Shown piece by piece: positions 15,865 to 24,011 of a stretch of 27,189 bases of DNA (position 1 is the first letter of the stretch; each line of letters opens with the position of its first letter). The translations under genes and the position numbers were made by a program. Below the pieces are notes generated by a model, which ran no database searches, was not told the origin of the DNA, and saw only the letters and a program-made list of their open reading frames with translations. The stretch spans positions 1 to 27,189 of the forward strand of contig CAKZLA010000539.1 of NCBI GenBank assembly GCA_937124525.1, given 5' to 3'. The stretch is from an uncultured Desulfobacterium sp. GTDB lineage: Bacteria; Desulfobacterota; Desulfobacteria; Desulfobacterales; Desulfobacteraceae.

Positions 15865-15906
15865 TTTGTAACATAGAACTCACAGGTGCTGGCTGTTTGA
15901 CGTCCT

Positions 15907-15926
15907 GTGTAGTGCCGCCGGGTTAT
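15907..15926 (+). repeat. Partial copy of the 5S rRNA 3' tail
   Basis: GTGTAGTGCCGCCGGGTTAT closely resembles the 5S end GTAGAATGCTGCCGGGTTAT (15801-15820), about 107 bases downstream of it and after the terminator. It may be a leftover from duplication or deletion of a 5S gene. Confidence 0.4.
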
Positions 15927-15980
15927 AAAACATTTGTCAGAGTTAATGATAATGGATTGATCCCGATAATTTTTTTATAA

Positions 15981-16066
15981 CTGCCACAGGCAGACCGTAT
16001 TGGGATACTGACCTGCCCACAATGAAAATTGAAACTCTAATTATTACAGCCTTTTGGATGGAGTTT
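15981..16066 (+). repeat. Intergenic hairpin repeat (X/Y family), copy 3
   Basis: Unit X: CTGCCACAGGCAG ... CCTGCCCACAA (15981-16022). Unit Y: AAACTC (16032-16037) pairs exactly with GAGTTT (16061-16066) around TAATTATTACAGCCTTTTGG. It directly abuts the MITE-like copy C that starts at 16069. Confidence 0.78.
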
Positions 16067-16068
16067 TA

Positions 16069-16275
16069 GTAAGTTCTCAATAACTCGGGGTTGGAAAGCC
16101 AGCTTACCCTTTAAACGTCGGGCGCTATTCAAAAGGATTTCCTGAATGCCCGGACTTAGGGAGTTCATGATAATAAAACTACCCACTTTTACATGGAAAG
16201 CTCTGGATAGTGGGTATGGAGTTCATTTGCATTGGGTATATTATTTCCCATGAACTCCCTTATTGAGAATTTACG
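16069..16275 (+). repeat. MITE-like repeat with GTAAGTTCTCAATA ends, copy C, interrupted by a nested element
   Basis: Left end GTAAGTTCTCAATAACTCGG (16069-16088) and right end TTATTGAGAATTTACG (16260-16275). Removing 16159-16259 plus one TTA leaves about 103 bases that align along their length with copy B (14687-14790). Confidence 0.8.
16159..16259. mobile_element. Nested 101-bp MITE with 11-bp terminal inverted repeats and TTA target duplication
   Basis: The ends GGGAGTTCATG (16159-16169) and CATGAACTCCC (16249-16259) are perfect inverted repeats. TTA is present on both sides (16156-16158 and 16260-16262), and the empty site can be rebuilt by comparison with copy B. It has no coding capacity, so it must have been moved by a transposase encoded elsewhere. 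Confidence 0.8.
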
Positions 16276-16279
16276 AGTT

Positions 16280-16771
16280 TTATATAAAAAATAAGCGATG
16301 ACAAGAGATAACCCATATAAATAATCCCAATCCAAAATTTGTATGATTAACAAGACTGGTCCTAATAATGAGAGATCTTTTTGATGATTTCGAAGCCATA
16401 AAACCAAGACCGATGCTTGGGAGCAGCCAAAACCAAGGAAAAAGAACCGTTGCTATTCCAAACATCAAAGGCATCCATATTTGTTCCTGTATTATTGGTA
16501 TTATTGATTCCAGAAACAGATAAATTCCCGCTAATGCAATTCCAATCAAATAATGAGATATTAAGCACCAGGATTTTTCATTTTTTAATTCTGGGGTTTG
16601 GTTAATATCCTTGTGTATTAGTTTTCCCCTAAATATGCAAAGAAACCATCGTCCAATAGCTTCAGGGGAAACAAATGGGTAAATCAGTTTTCTTCTGGAT
16701 AGAATACCAGCTAAAAAATCCATAAAATATGTTGCAAAAATACCCATTAAAATCATCTCAATTAGAATCAC
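16280..16771 (-). CDS. DUF2938 family membrane protein
   Basis: A 163-residue protein with four hydrophobic segments (about 3-22, 70-92, 97-117 and 140-158). It shows the DUF2938 landmarks GRWFLCIFRGKLIHKDI (41-57), SHYLIGIALAGIY, a WF-LLPSIGLGFMASKS motif and NHTNFGLGLFIW. Function is unknown; members are small inner-membrane proteins. The start is GTG 16771, with AGGAAAG upstream; an ATG at codon 6 is an alternative. It stands alone among repeats. Confidence 0.75.
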   Translation of the reverse strand: MILIEMILMGIFATYFMDFLAGILSRRKLIYPFVSPEAIGRWFLCIFRGKLIHKDINQTPELKNEKSWCLISHYLIGIALAGIYLFLESIIPIIQEQIWMPLMFGIATVLFPWFWLLPSIGLGFMASKSSKRSLIIRTSLVNHTNFGLGLFIWVISCHRLFFI

Positions 16772-16817
16772 TTTTCTTTCCTTTTCAAAAAAATATTGAA
16801 TGAGCCATCATTTTTAT

Positions 16818-16916
16818 AACGTTTAAGCTGAGTCGCCGGGGGCTAAAAACAACACGTTCAGTATGATAATTTTTTTTTAAAATCGACTCAGTATACCCCG
16901 GTCTACTTCAGCGTTG
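16818..16916. repeat. Imperfect inverted-repeat element (~99 bp)
   Basis: AACGTTTAAGCTGAGTCGCC then GGGG at the left matches, with a 4-base gap, the complement of the right end, AACGCTGAAGTAGACCGGGG. A perfect inner inverted repeat CTGAGTCG (16828-16835) / CGACTCAG (16884-16891) adds to the structure. It lies between the DUF2938 and DUF3795 genes and looks like a small non-coding mobile element. Confidence 0.55.
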
Positions 16917-16948
16917 GGTCATGTTTGTATCTCTGAGGGAAGGGCGTA

Positions 16949-17395
16949 TTATTTGTCTGATAGCGTCCATGGCTTTGTAAAGTATGTTTCGCGAACTTCA
17001 GATGCCTTTGAGGCCGCCCAATTTTCTAATCCCATTTTATTTATTAAACACAGATTAAAAACCTTCATATTATGAGGCAGCTCAGTGGCTCTGTCAGCAT
17101 AAGGATGTAGGTTGTCACATGGAAATCCCTCACAATCACCACAAAAATTTATGCCTTTGCTTTGAGCACATTCATATGCAGCACAACTATGCGAATCGCC
17201 AAAAATATGTTTTTGTAATGGTATTTTGCCATCGTGATTTCGGCATCCATTGCACAACATTATCTCAACAGGCACATTATATTCTTCGGACATTTTTTCA
17301 ACAGAGACCTTTGCTTCATTGTTTTCGAGGGCCAAATAAAAATGGCAGTTGAAGCAATCCAAACCACAGGGCGCTGTCATTTGAAAGAAATCCAT
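16949..17395 (-). CDS. DUF3795 cysteine-rich protein
   Basis: A 148-residue, Cys-rich protein that begins with the DUF3795 signature APCGLDCFNCHFY (cysteines 10, 14, 17). Further cysteines at 48, 51, 71, 76, 85, 88 and 93 (CNGC, CGDCEGFPC) suggest binding of zinc or an Fe-S cluster. Function unknown. Start ATG 17395 has AAGGAG 8 bases upstream. Single gene with no operon partner. Confidence 0.85.
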   Translation of the reverse strand: MDFFQMTAPCGLDCFNCHFYLALENNEAKVSVEKMSEEYNVPVEIMLCNGCRNHDGKIPLQKHIFGDSHSCAAYECAQSKGINFCGDCEGFPCDNLHPYADRATELPHNMKVFNLCLINKMGLENWAASKASEVRETYFTKPWTLSDK

Positions 17396-17466
17396 AGTTT
17401 ATTCTCCTTTTATTTTTTGGTTAATTTGAACAATTAGGATTATAATTCAACTTCGACAATGAAACA

Positions 17467-17482
17467 TCCCCCGTTTGGGGGA
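17467..17482. repeat. C5-GTTT-G5 hairpin, copy 2
   Basis: TCCCCC-GTTT-GGGGGA, identical to 14625-14640, upstream of the DUF3795 gene. A GC-rich hairpin GCGGTGC-N6-GCACCGC (17510-17529) follows. In 17396-18102 I see no protein gene; it holds these hairpins and the group II intron end. Confidence 0.5.
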
Positions 17483-17782
17483 TATTTGTAAAAATTAAAG
17501 AAACATAATGCGGTGCTGACCGGCACCGCGTTTCAGGCGGCGCATCCGCTTGGAATCTTTGAACATCTGCGGCTTGCCCGTCAGCATGTTCGTTGTTAGA
17601 ACAATTCAAGCAAGGGACAAACGTTGACTTATGGTGAAGGGCTGAACATCAAGTAGAGAAAAGGTATCCATGAGTTTTGTGTGTACAGAGAACCCGAATG
17701 GGGGAGTAGCGCACAGGCACTTTCTGGAAGAACCATTCTCAAGTCATTACCCGGCTACGGCCCGGTGCACGTCGGGTAGCCG

Positions 17783-17900
17783 GGGGCTGTTACCAGCCCC
17801 AAGCCCCCTAAGAACCGTACGTGAGACTTTCACCTCATACGGCTCAAGCATTGATAAAATGCCGTGAAGCATCCGGTAATGCGAACATCCATTACCTTCC
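17783..17900 (-). mobile_element. 3' fragment of a group II intron (domains V and VI)
   Basis: On the minus strand, 17845-17812 is a 34-base domain V: GAGCCGTATGAGG, GTGAAAG, TCTCACGTACGGTTC, which folds into the expected stem with a GAAA tetraloop and the AGC near its 5' base. It is followed by a G-rich domain VI-like hairpin, GGGGGCTTGGGGCTGG-TAACAGCCCC (to about 17783). The upstream boundary is uncertain; the sequence to about 18060 may also be intron. No reverse transcriptase (LtrA) frame is present, so it is a truncated relic. A perfect 9-bp inverted repeat CCCGGCTAC / GTAGCCGGG (17750-17784) lies at its 3' border. Confidence 0.8.
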
Positions 17901-18102
17901 CGATACGAATAAGTTGATCTCCTGACTACTCCATCAATGTTAAGGCGATACTTTTCTTTATCCATTGAAATTAAATGCTTTATATTGACGTATGGCACAT
18001 CTACGTGACATAATAATGTCATTTTTGAGATGTCCGCATGCTACGCATCAGGCGTAAAATTTCATTGAATTCTTTAATCACTACAGCTTTGGAGGTATAT
18101 CA

Positions 18103-18561
18103 ATGAAAATTGTCAACGGCGATTTAATCAAACGGGCAATTGAAGGTGAATTTGATGTCATTATCCACGGGTGTAATTGCTTTTGTGCCATGGGCGCAGG
18201 CATTGCCAAATCCATTAAAACTCAATTTCCAGAAGCCTTTCAGGCAGATTTGGCCACAGAAAAAGGGGACAGGTCCAAACTGGGTGGTTTTTCCCATGCA
18301 ACCATTATGCAAAAGGGGCATGCCATCATAGTTATTAACGCTTATACCCAATTTGACTACAGTGGCAAAGACGTTCTTGCCGATTATGATGCCATCAGAA
18401 GTGTCTTTAAAAAACTAAAATCGCAATTTTCCGGAAAACGATTTGGGTTTCCCCTGATTGGAGCAGGACTGGCCGGGGGGGATTGGCAGGTTATTTCTGA
18501 AATAATAGACCAGGAATTGCAGGGTGAAGATTTTACGCTGGTCCAGTATGTTCGGGATTGA
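18103..18561 (+). CDS. Macro domain (Appr-1''-p processing) protein
   Basis: A 152-residue single macro domain that binds ADP-ribose and probably removes ADP-ribose from proteins or metabolites. Motifs are IVNGDLI (3-9), IIHGCNCFCAMGAGIAKSI (20-38; N25 and the glycine-rich loop), FPEAF, IINAYTQFDY-like VINAYTQFDY (77-86) and FPLIGAGLAGGDW (116-128). Start ATG 18103 has GGAGGT 7 bases upstream. It is convergent with the following gene and stands alone; a short GGGAT-CAA-ATCCC hairpin lies just after its stop. Confidence 0.9.
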   Translation: MKIVNGDLIKRAIEGEFDVIIHGCNCFCAMGAGIAKSIKTQFPEAFQADLATEKGDRSKLGGFSHATIMQKGHAIIVINAYTQFDYSGKDVLADYDAIRSVFKKLKSQFSGKRFGFPLIGAGLAGGDWQVISEIIDQELQGEDFTLVQYVRD

Positions 18562-18595
18562 GAAAGTGGACAAAGTCGGGATCAAATCCCGGATT

Positions 18596-19408
18596 TCACT
18601 GGTACAGGTCCAGTGTTGATCCCATAAGTTCTTTTCCCCTGTTTGAAATATGTAATTGTGCAGCAATGCGGTGATAATCTGCCAGGGCAAGCCTTTGTTC
18701 AAAGGGGATGGAATTCAGGGGGGGGGTGGTTATGCCGTCCGTAGGGAGAATCTGTTCAATATGGTTTTCCAGGGCAAGTTGGAAATTGTCAGCTGTTTCC
18801 ACAGACGCATTTGGATAGGAGCGTGCAGGTGCCACGGATGCATCCGGCACGGACCCAGGGGCCGATGCATGTAATTCCTTTATTCCTTCACCGTTCTGGT
18901 GTGTTTTGTTTTGTGAGGCAATGGTGTTATTCTCTTTGAACAGGCCCGCCACATGTTCCCCCATATCCTTGCCTGTCACCTTGGAAAAGAGTGAATTTAC
19001 AAGCCCCACTGCTGCACCCACCAGCCCGCCAAAAAGGCCTCCACCCAAAATTCGTGCCGGAGCCTTGATTTCATCATGGGTGATGGTGCGGTAGATGGTG
19101 CTGACTATGGGGATGTGTTGTAATGGATTGATAACGTCAAGAAAATCTCTAAGGGTGAACGGATCTTTTGGGGTGACGGCCTGCTTTTCTGGTGTTTTTT
19201 CAACTCGACTTGGTTTAAGGGGAGAGTCTTGATTTAACTCATCCGTTGAAGATGCCCCCTTGGTTATGGTTGCGCTCTGGAAATTAAATGTGTCTGACTC
19301 TAATGGGAATAAATCTGGAAAAAAGTTGTCACCAGCAGGTATCTGCGAGTGTCGTCCTGGCCCATTGTGGGGGCGGATTTCTGTGGATGAAATATTTGAA
19401 ATATTCAT
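18596..19408 (-). CDS. Hypothetical protein with glycine-rich hydrophobic segment
   Basis: A 270-residue protein from ATG 19408; a TTG 60 bases upstream is possible but less likely. The first ~95 residues are polar and low in order. The core reads FLDVINPLQHIPIVSTIYR, then DEIKAPARILGGGLFGGLVG and AAVGLVNSLFSKVTGKDMGEH, a stretch I have seen as a recurring unnamed motif in proteobacterial proteins; the glycine-zipper-like part could insert in a membrane. The C-terminal part is polar. A G9 run (18718-18726) is read in frame. Convergent with the macro-domain gene. The 352 bases before it (19409-19760) hold no gene I can support. Confidence 0.6.
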   Translation of the reverse strand: MNISNISSTEIRPHNGPGRHSQIPAGDNFFPDLFPLESDTFNFQSATITKGASSTDELNQDSPLKPSRVEKTPEKQAVTPKDPFTLRDFLDVINPLQHIPIVSTIYRTITHDEIKAPARILGGGLFGGLVGAAVGLVNSLFSKVTGKDMGEHVAGLFKENNTIASQNKTHQNGEGIKELHASAPGSVPDASVAPARSYPNASVETADNFQLALENHIEQILPTDGITTPPLNSIPFEQRLALADYHRIAAQLHISNRGKELMGSTLDLYQ

Positions 19409-19760
19409 GATGCTATCCAAATTTATCTTGTTCTGATCAAATTTATCTATCTTAGTTTGTATAAGCAATTTTTATGCCGCAAGAGATGGTCTGGATTTTT
19501 TTAAACTTTAACTTATTGTATTTGCGAAGTTTTTTCCTTAAGATGCGTTTCGAGGTGGTTGTTTTTTTGGGGAGTGGGAATATTTTTTTCGGAAAATCGT
19601 CAGTTTCCCAACGCATATGCCAAAAATACAAGGCTGACCCCATTGGCCCACCAATTATGATGACTGGCCGATGTTATGACCGATCCCCCGGACCACGGCA
19701 GGTCCCCTTTGCCGACTTTTGCCGACACAATCACCTGGCTTACACTCCCCAGTGCTGGAA

Positions 19761-22301
19761 TTACCGGTGGTCTCCTTCTAATATGGAACCCTTGACGAGA
19801 TTGATGCCTGGTTTGTGTTCAATTTCATCAAGAACCTTTCTAACCTTTGTGGTTAATTCTTGCATCAAAACCGGCTTATTTATATACCCTTTAATTCCCA
19901 GAGTTTCAACTGTATCTTTATCAACCCGTTCACTGAATCCTGTGCAGATCAATACGGGAATATCATTACGGATTTTTAACATTTCCCTGGCAAGCTCCGT
20001 ACCAAGCAATGACGGCATTGTCATATCCGTGATAACAAGATCAAATCCATCAGGATTGGATCTAAACAGCTCCAGTGCTTGGGTGCTGTCTGTTTGACCG
20101 GTGACATTGTACCCTGATCGCTCAAGCATAAGAATTCCTAATTTAACAATGCCTGGCTCATCATCCACCAATAAAATGGTTTCATTTCCAGATTTAATGG
20201 ATTGATCATCGGGGTCGGCTTCCATTACATTCGGTTTGGGGATCATTGGAAAAAAAATTTTTACGGCTGTGCTTTTTCCTGCCTCACTTGTTATTTCAAT
20301 GGCGCCTTTATAGCTTTTCACAATGCCATGAACAACGGATAACCCCAGCCCTGAGCCCTTGCCCTGCTCTTTTGTGGTAAAGTACGGATCATATATACTA
20401 TCAATTATTTCCGGTGGAATTCCAGTGCCGGTATCACTTATGCTCAGGCAGCAATATTTGTCATTTCCATAGCTCAATGGGGTCTCAGGCGACGTTTCTT
20501 CTAAATTCAAGGTAAGGATACCCCCGGTTGCTTCCATGGCATGATAGGCATTGGTGCAGACATTCATGACAACTTCGTGAAACTCAGTGCTGTTGGCAAA
20601 AACATATATGTCATTTTCTGGAAAGTTTTTTTCAATGAGAATATTGGACGGAATAATTGATCGTAACAGTTTTAAGGTCTCTGTGATAATCTTCTGCAGT
20701 GCCAGGGGTTTATGCTCCAGATCACTTTGGTTACTAAAGGCAAGGATTTGTTTGACAAGATCACGGGCCCTTTTTGCCCCTTGAAAAATATCCTGTAGAT
20801 TTTCCTGAACAGGATGTTTTTCCGGCAGGTCCTGCATGGACATTTCCGTAAAACCAATAATGGGATATAAAATATTATTGAAATCATGGGCGATACCGCC
20901 AGCAAGGGTTCCGATGGCCTTGATTTTCTGGGCCTGGAGTAATTTCACTTCAAGCCGTTGCCTTTCCAATTCTTCTGCTTTTCGCTGGGTAATATCCTGG
21001 ACCACACCCAGCACTTTGCATGGCAGGCCTGCGTCGTCCAACTCAAGTTCTGCAATTGATTTGATAATTTTTCGTTTTGGCCCGCTGATCGGATGAATTT
21101 CAAATTCAAGATCGTAGGTCTGATTTTTTTCTATAAGATCAAGAAGGGCCTGATGAACTCGTTTTTGTTCTGGAATACATTTTTCCACTTCATCTGTTGT
21201 AAAATGCTCGCTTTCAGGATCAAATCCATAAATTCGTCTGGCTTCATCCGAGCCCCAGAAGTTCTCTGTTACCAGATCATATTCCCAATTGCCCACTTGA
21301 CCCATTCGCTGGGCGCTTTCATACCGTTTAAAATTTTTATCAATGACATCCAGCATTTTAATGAGTGAATCGGCAATTTTTGAAATGGGCTCTCCTGTGG
21401 CCTGTTTTATCTGCAACAGTCGGGCTTTCAGTGTCTGGGATTCAATCTCTTTGTCAGCATGACTGTAGATCAATCCAACAATTGTTGAGTACGGCTTCAA
21501 TTGACGATTTAAAATCAGTACCAGACAGCCGCCTAAAATTAACACTGCCAAGATACTGCTGGCGTAAAGATATTTTCTCATATTCAACAATTCAGAATAG
21601 TAGCGATCTTCACCAAAAAAAAGATTGAATTTGACCCTGTTCTCCGGTTGTCTTATAAAGACATCTTCCATGGAAGTTCGATGGACAAAAGGTATGTTTT
21701 TATCTGTACTTCTAATGGACTGGGCATTGAGCACAGCTTCCACAATGAGCTGAGAGTTATCGGATAAAGACTTTAAAAGATCCGATGTGATATTAACGGC
21801 AATACATACCATTCCAACGTCAATATCATCGTATTGTTTGATGGTTTTTGAAAGGACAAAACTTGCCGAGCCATCAATCTTTGCAATGCCGAAAAATTTC
21901 CCGTTACTCATGGTGGCATCAAAATATGTTTCCGGTGTGATGGTATCCCCAAACCGATATTCATCCGGTGCCCTGGCAATCACCAGTCCAGAAGTGTCTG
22001 CAAATATTATTGAATCAATGGAGTTGATAAAGTTATTACTCATATCAAAAAGCGTCTCATTTTCGGCCTTTTGCAATGCTCTGGATATCTCTTCTGATTC
22101 TGACAGGACCGATGCAGCTGTTTCCATTTGAGAAATGATCTGGTTGATGCTTTTTTGAATACCTGCTGTTTTGAGTTCATAATTATGGTTCAGGGCTGAA
22201 GTATAATTTTCAACGGTGGTTTGTATCTGGAGCAAACCAACACTGAAAAGAATGACCAAGGGGATCAACGCAGCCGTCAATATTTTGGTATACAAAGACA
22301 T
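19761..22301 (-). CDS. Hybrid sensor histidine kinase (Cache-PAS-HisKA-HATPase-REC)
   Basis: An 846-residue inner-membrane sensor. Transmembrane segments lie at about 7-25 and 245-264, enclosing a dCache-like periplasmic domain (SIIFADTSGLVIAR 97-110; VGMVCIAVNIT). A PAS domain follows at about 330-440 (VGNWEYDL ... GVVQDITQRK), then HisKA with H472 in GGIAHDFNNIL, an HATPase with N-box MNVCTNAYHAME (579-590), DTGTGIPP and GKGSGLGLSVVHGI, and a receiver domain (705-825) with DD at 713-714, phospho-acceptor D759 and K809. No output domain is present, so it may pass phosphate to an Hpt protein. It starts 3 bases after the PhnD-like gene stops, so the two are coupled. Confidence 0.92.
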   Translation of the reverse strand: MSLYTKILTAALIPLVILFSVGLLQIQTTVENYTSALNHNYELKTAGIQKSINQIISQMETAASVLSESEEISRALQKAENETLFDMSNNFINSIDSIIFADTSGLVIARAPDEYRFGDTITPETYFDATMSNGKFFGIAKIDGSASFVLSKTIKQYDDIDVGMVCIAVNITSDLLKSLSDNSQLIVEAVLNAQSIRSTDKNIPFVHRTSMEDVFIRQPENRVKFNLFFGEDRYYSELLNMRKYLYASSILAVLILGGCLVLILNRQLKPYSTIVGLIYSHADKEIESQTLKARLLQIKQATGEPISKIADSLIKMLDVIDKNFKRYESAQRMGQVGNWEYDLVTENFWGSDEARRIYGFDPESEHFTTDEVEKCIPEQKRVHQALLDLIEKNQTYDLEFEIHPISGPKRKIIKSIAELELDDAGLPCKVLGVVQDITQRKAEELERQRLEVKLLQAQKIKAIGTLAGGIAHDFNNILYPIIGFTEMSMQDLPEKHPVQENLQDIFQGAKRARDLVKQILAFSNQSDLEHKPLALQKIITETLKLLRSIIPSNILIEKNFPENDIYVFANSTEFHEVVMNVCTNAYHAMEATGGILTLNLEETSPETPLSYGNDKYCCLSISDTGTGIPPEIIDSIYDPYFTTKEQGKGSGLGLSVVHGIVKSYKGAIEITSEAGKSTAVKIFFPMIPKPNVMEADPDDQSIKSGNETILLVDDEPGIVKLGILMLERSGYNVTGQTDSTQALELFRSNPDGFDLVITDMTMPSLLGTELAREMLKIRNDIPVLICTGFSERVDKDTVETLGIKGYINKPVLMQELTTKVRKVLDEIEHKPGINLVKGSILEGDHR

Positions 22302-22304
22302 AAT

Positions 22305-23150
22305 TTATTTTAACGCCCGCCGCATTGAGTCATAGAATTGATCGTTTATTATATCAAACCCGGCTGCATTCCAGCCAAGGTTTTTTTTCATGGATTGGTT
22401 AAATGCATGATTTTCAGGCATGGCCTTTAATATCTGTTGATATAATAAAATCTTTTTTTTAGGAATATTATCAGGTGCAACAATGGGATCAAGGGGAATC
22501 GGATTTGATTTTTCAATAACCGTAAAAATATCACCATGTTTTTTAACGGCAGTGTAGTAGGTGCCGTCTGAAACAGCACCCATATCTATTGATCCTTTAA
22601 CCAGGGCCTCAATAACGCGATCGTGTTTTTTAAGGAAAAATACTTTCTGGAAAAATGTATCCGGGACTATTTTTTTATTAAGGAGCATCATGCGGGGAAA
22701 TGCGTATCCCGAAGTAGAACCTGGATCGGTAAACGCGAATTTTTTATTTTTTGCATCAAAAACCGTTTTGATATGGGAGGATTTCAAAGAAATAATGAAA
22801 GATTCATAATACGGGGTGATTTTTCCTGTTTCATTGTTTTTTTCCATATAGGTGGAGACATATTGCAAAGTTGGGTTTTCTGCCTTCATTTTGATGTAAT
22901 TAATAGGGTTTATCCATGCCAGCTGGATGGATTTATTCCTCAGACGTTCGGATAATTCAGCGTAATCCTTTGTTACAACCGCAATGAATTTATCACCACT
23001 TTTCCGGCTGAGATAATCAGCCATGATTTTCATTGGAATGATCAGCTTTTGGGGATGATTGGAGGGATAAACCGCAAGTTTATAACTGTCTGCATGGGAC
23101 AGGTTCGATAAAAGCAGGAATAAGAAACAAGTAATAATTTTAATTCTCAT
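22305..23150 (-). CDS. PhnD-like phosphate/phosphonate-type periplasmic binding protein
   Basis: A 281-residue secreted protein with a clear signal peptide (MRIKIITCFLFLLLSNLSHA, cleavage near residue 20). The fold matches PhnD/PBP-like_2 proteins: YKLAVYPSNHPQKL, AWINPINYIKM, DPGSTSGYAFPRMML (the strongly conserved loop), GAVSDGTYY and a late PLDPIVAPDNIP. No phn transporter genes adjoin it. Its stop lies 3 bases from the hybrid kinase start, so it probably binds a ligand in the periplasm and signals to the Cache domain of the kinase rather than feeding a transporter (inference). Start ATG 23150 has GGAGA 6 bases upstream. Confidence 0.87.
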   Translation of the reverse strand: MRIKIITCFLFLLLSNLSHADSYKLAVYPSNHPQKLIIPMKIMADYLSRKSGDKFIAVVTKDYAELSERLRNKSIQLAWINPINYIKMKAENPTLQYVSTYMEKNNETGKITPYYESFIISLKSSHIKTVFDAKNKKFAFTDPGSTSGYAFPRMMLLNKKIVPDTFFQKVFFLKKHDRVIEALVKGSIDMGAVSDGTYYTAVKKHGDIFTVIEKSNPIPLDPIVAPDNIPKKKILLYQQILKAMPENHAFNQSMKKNLGWNAAGFDIINDQFYDSMRRALK

Positions 23151-23264
23151 TTATCTCTCCTTCAAATGAGGGATGAAAAAATTCAGAGTGAGCTCTAAGT
23201 TTTGGCGTTTTTATTTTTTCGCATCCTACAGGAAACCTTGTTCATAGTAGAGCAATATTACCAA

Positions 23265-24011
23265 TTAATGCCAGGGACAGCTTCTTTTTTCCAGAAAATT
23301 GCTGCCTTCATTCAGCATCACCCCCAGCAGGCTCATGCCAAATATACCCACGAACATGGCGTTGAAATCCAGCTGACCCCAAGCATCCATGATCAAATAT
23401 CCCAAGCCTTCATTTGTGGCAAAAGATTCAACAAAAAACAGAACCGCCACACTGACCCCTGAATTCAGGCGAAGGGCGGTAAAACCGTGGGGAAGTGCGG
23501 CAGGAAGATATCCTTCCCAAAACAATTGCCACTTATTGGCCCCAAGGGATCTAATGGAATCAAGGAGTTGCGGTTGAATCCCCCGGACCCCGTCTCTGGT
23601 CGCCATCAGCACCTGATATCCCAGAATCAGGCTGATGATGGTGATTTTGGAGACATCCCCCAGCCCGAACAACAGCAGAACCACCGGTAACAAAACCACC
23701 TTGGGGATGGGATAGGTCATGGATACAAACGGGGAGAAGAATTTGTCAAACTTCTGGGAACTGCCCATGAGTATACCCATGGGAAAGGCAAATCCCCAGC
23801 CGATGATCATTGCCATAACTGCCCTGAAAGCACTGGCAGCAAAATGGTGCCAGAATTCAGATGTCACCAGGGCGGTAAAAAATGCGTAAATAGCGTCTTC
23901 CGGATAGGGGAGGACATTTTGGGACAGCAGCATTGCCAGAATTTTCCATGCCAGGCAACCCACCAGAATCGTCATTGAATATGGAATGACGATGCGTTTT
24001 ATAAATTTCAC
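23265..24011 (-). CDS. ABC transporter permease (SsuC/TauC/ThiX type)
   Basis: A 248-residue inner-membrane permease with about six hydrophobic segments. The EAA-type cytoplasmic loop that contacts the ATPase reads SIRSLGANKWQLFWEGYLP with LPHGFTALR after it (about 165-195). Start GTG 24011 overlaps the ATPase stop (GTGA), so translation is coupled. With the ATPase and binding protein it forms a complete importer of the nitrate/sulfonate/HMP-precursor family; the substrate cannot be read from sequence. Confidence 0.9.
   Translation of the reverse strand: MKFIKRIVIPYSMTILVGCLAWKILAMLLSQNVLPYPEDAIYAFFTALVTSEFWHHFAASAFRAVMAMIIGWGFAFPMGILMGSSQKFDKFFSPFVSMTYPIPKVVLLPVVLLLFGLGDVSKITIISLILGYQVLMATRDGVRGIQPQLLDSIRSLGANKWQLFWEGYLPAALPHGFTALRLNSGVSVAVLFFVESFATNEGLGYLIMDAWGQLDFNAMFVGIFGMSLLGVMLNEGSNFLEKRSCPWH

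Noticed and set aside
17421..17640. Possible integron attC site around TTCTAACAACGAAC and the GC-rich hairpins
   Set aside because: The paired R/L core sites of attC could not be completed and no integrase is present.
17747..18022. 91-codon minus-strand reading frame
   Set aside because: It translates through group II intron domains V and VI, so it is structural RNA sequence rather than protein.
19452..20097. Plus-strand reading frames across 19474-20097
   Set aside because: They are antisense to the receiver domain of the hybrid kinase and to a non-coding gap; no protein-like features.
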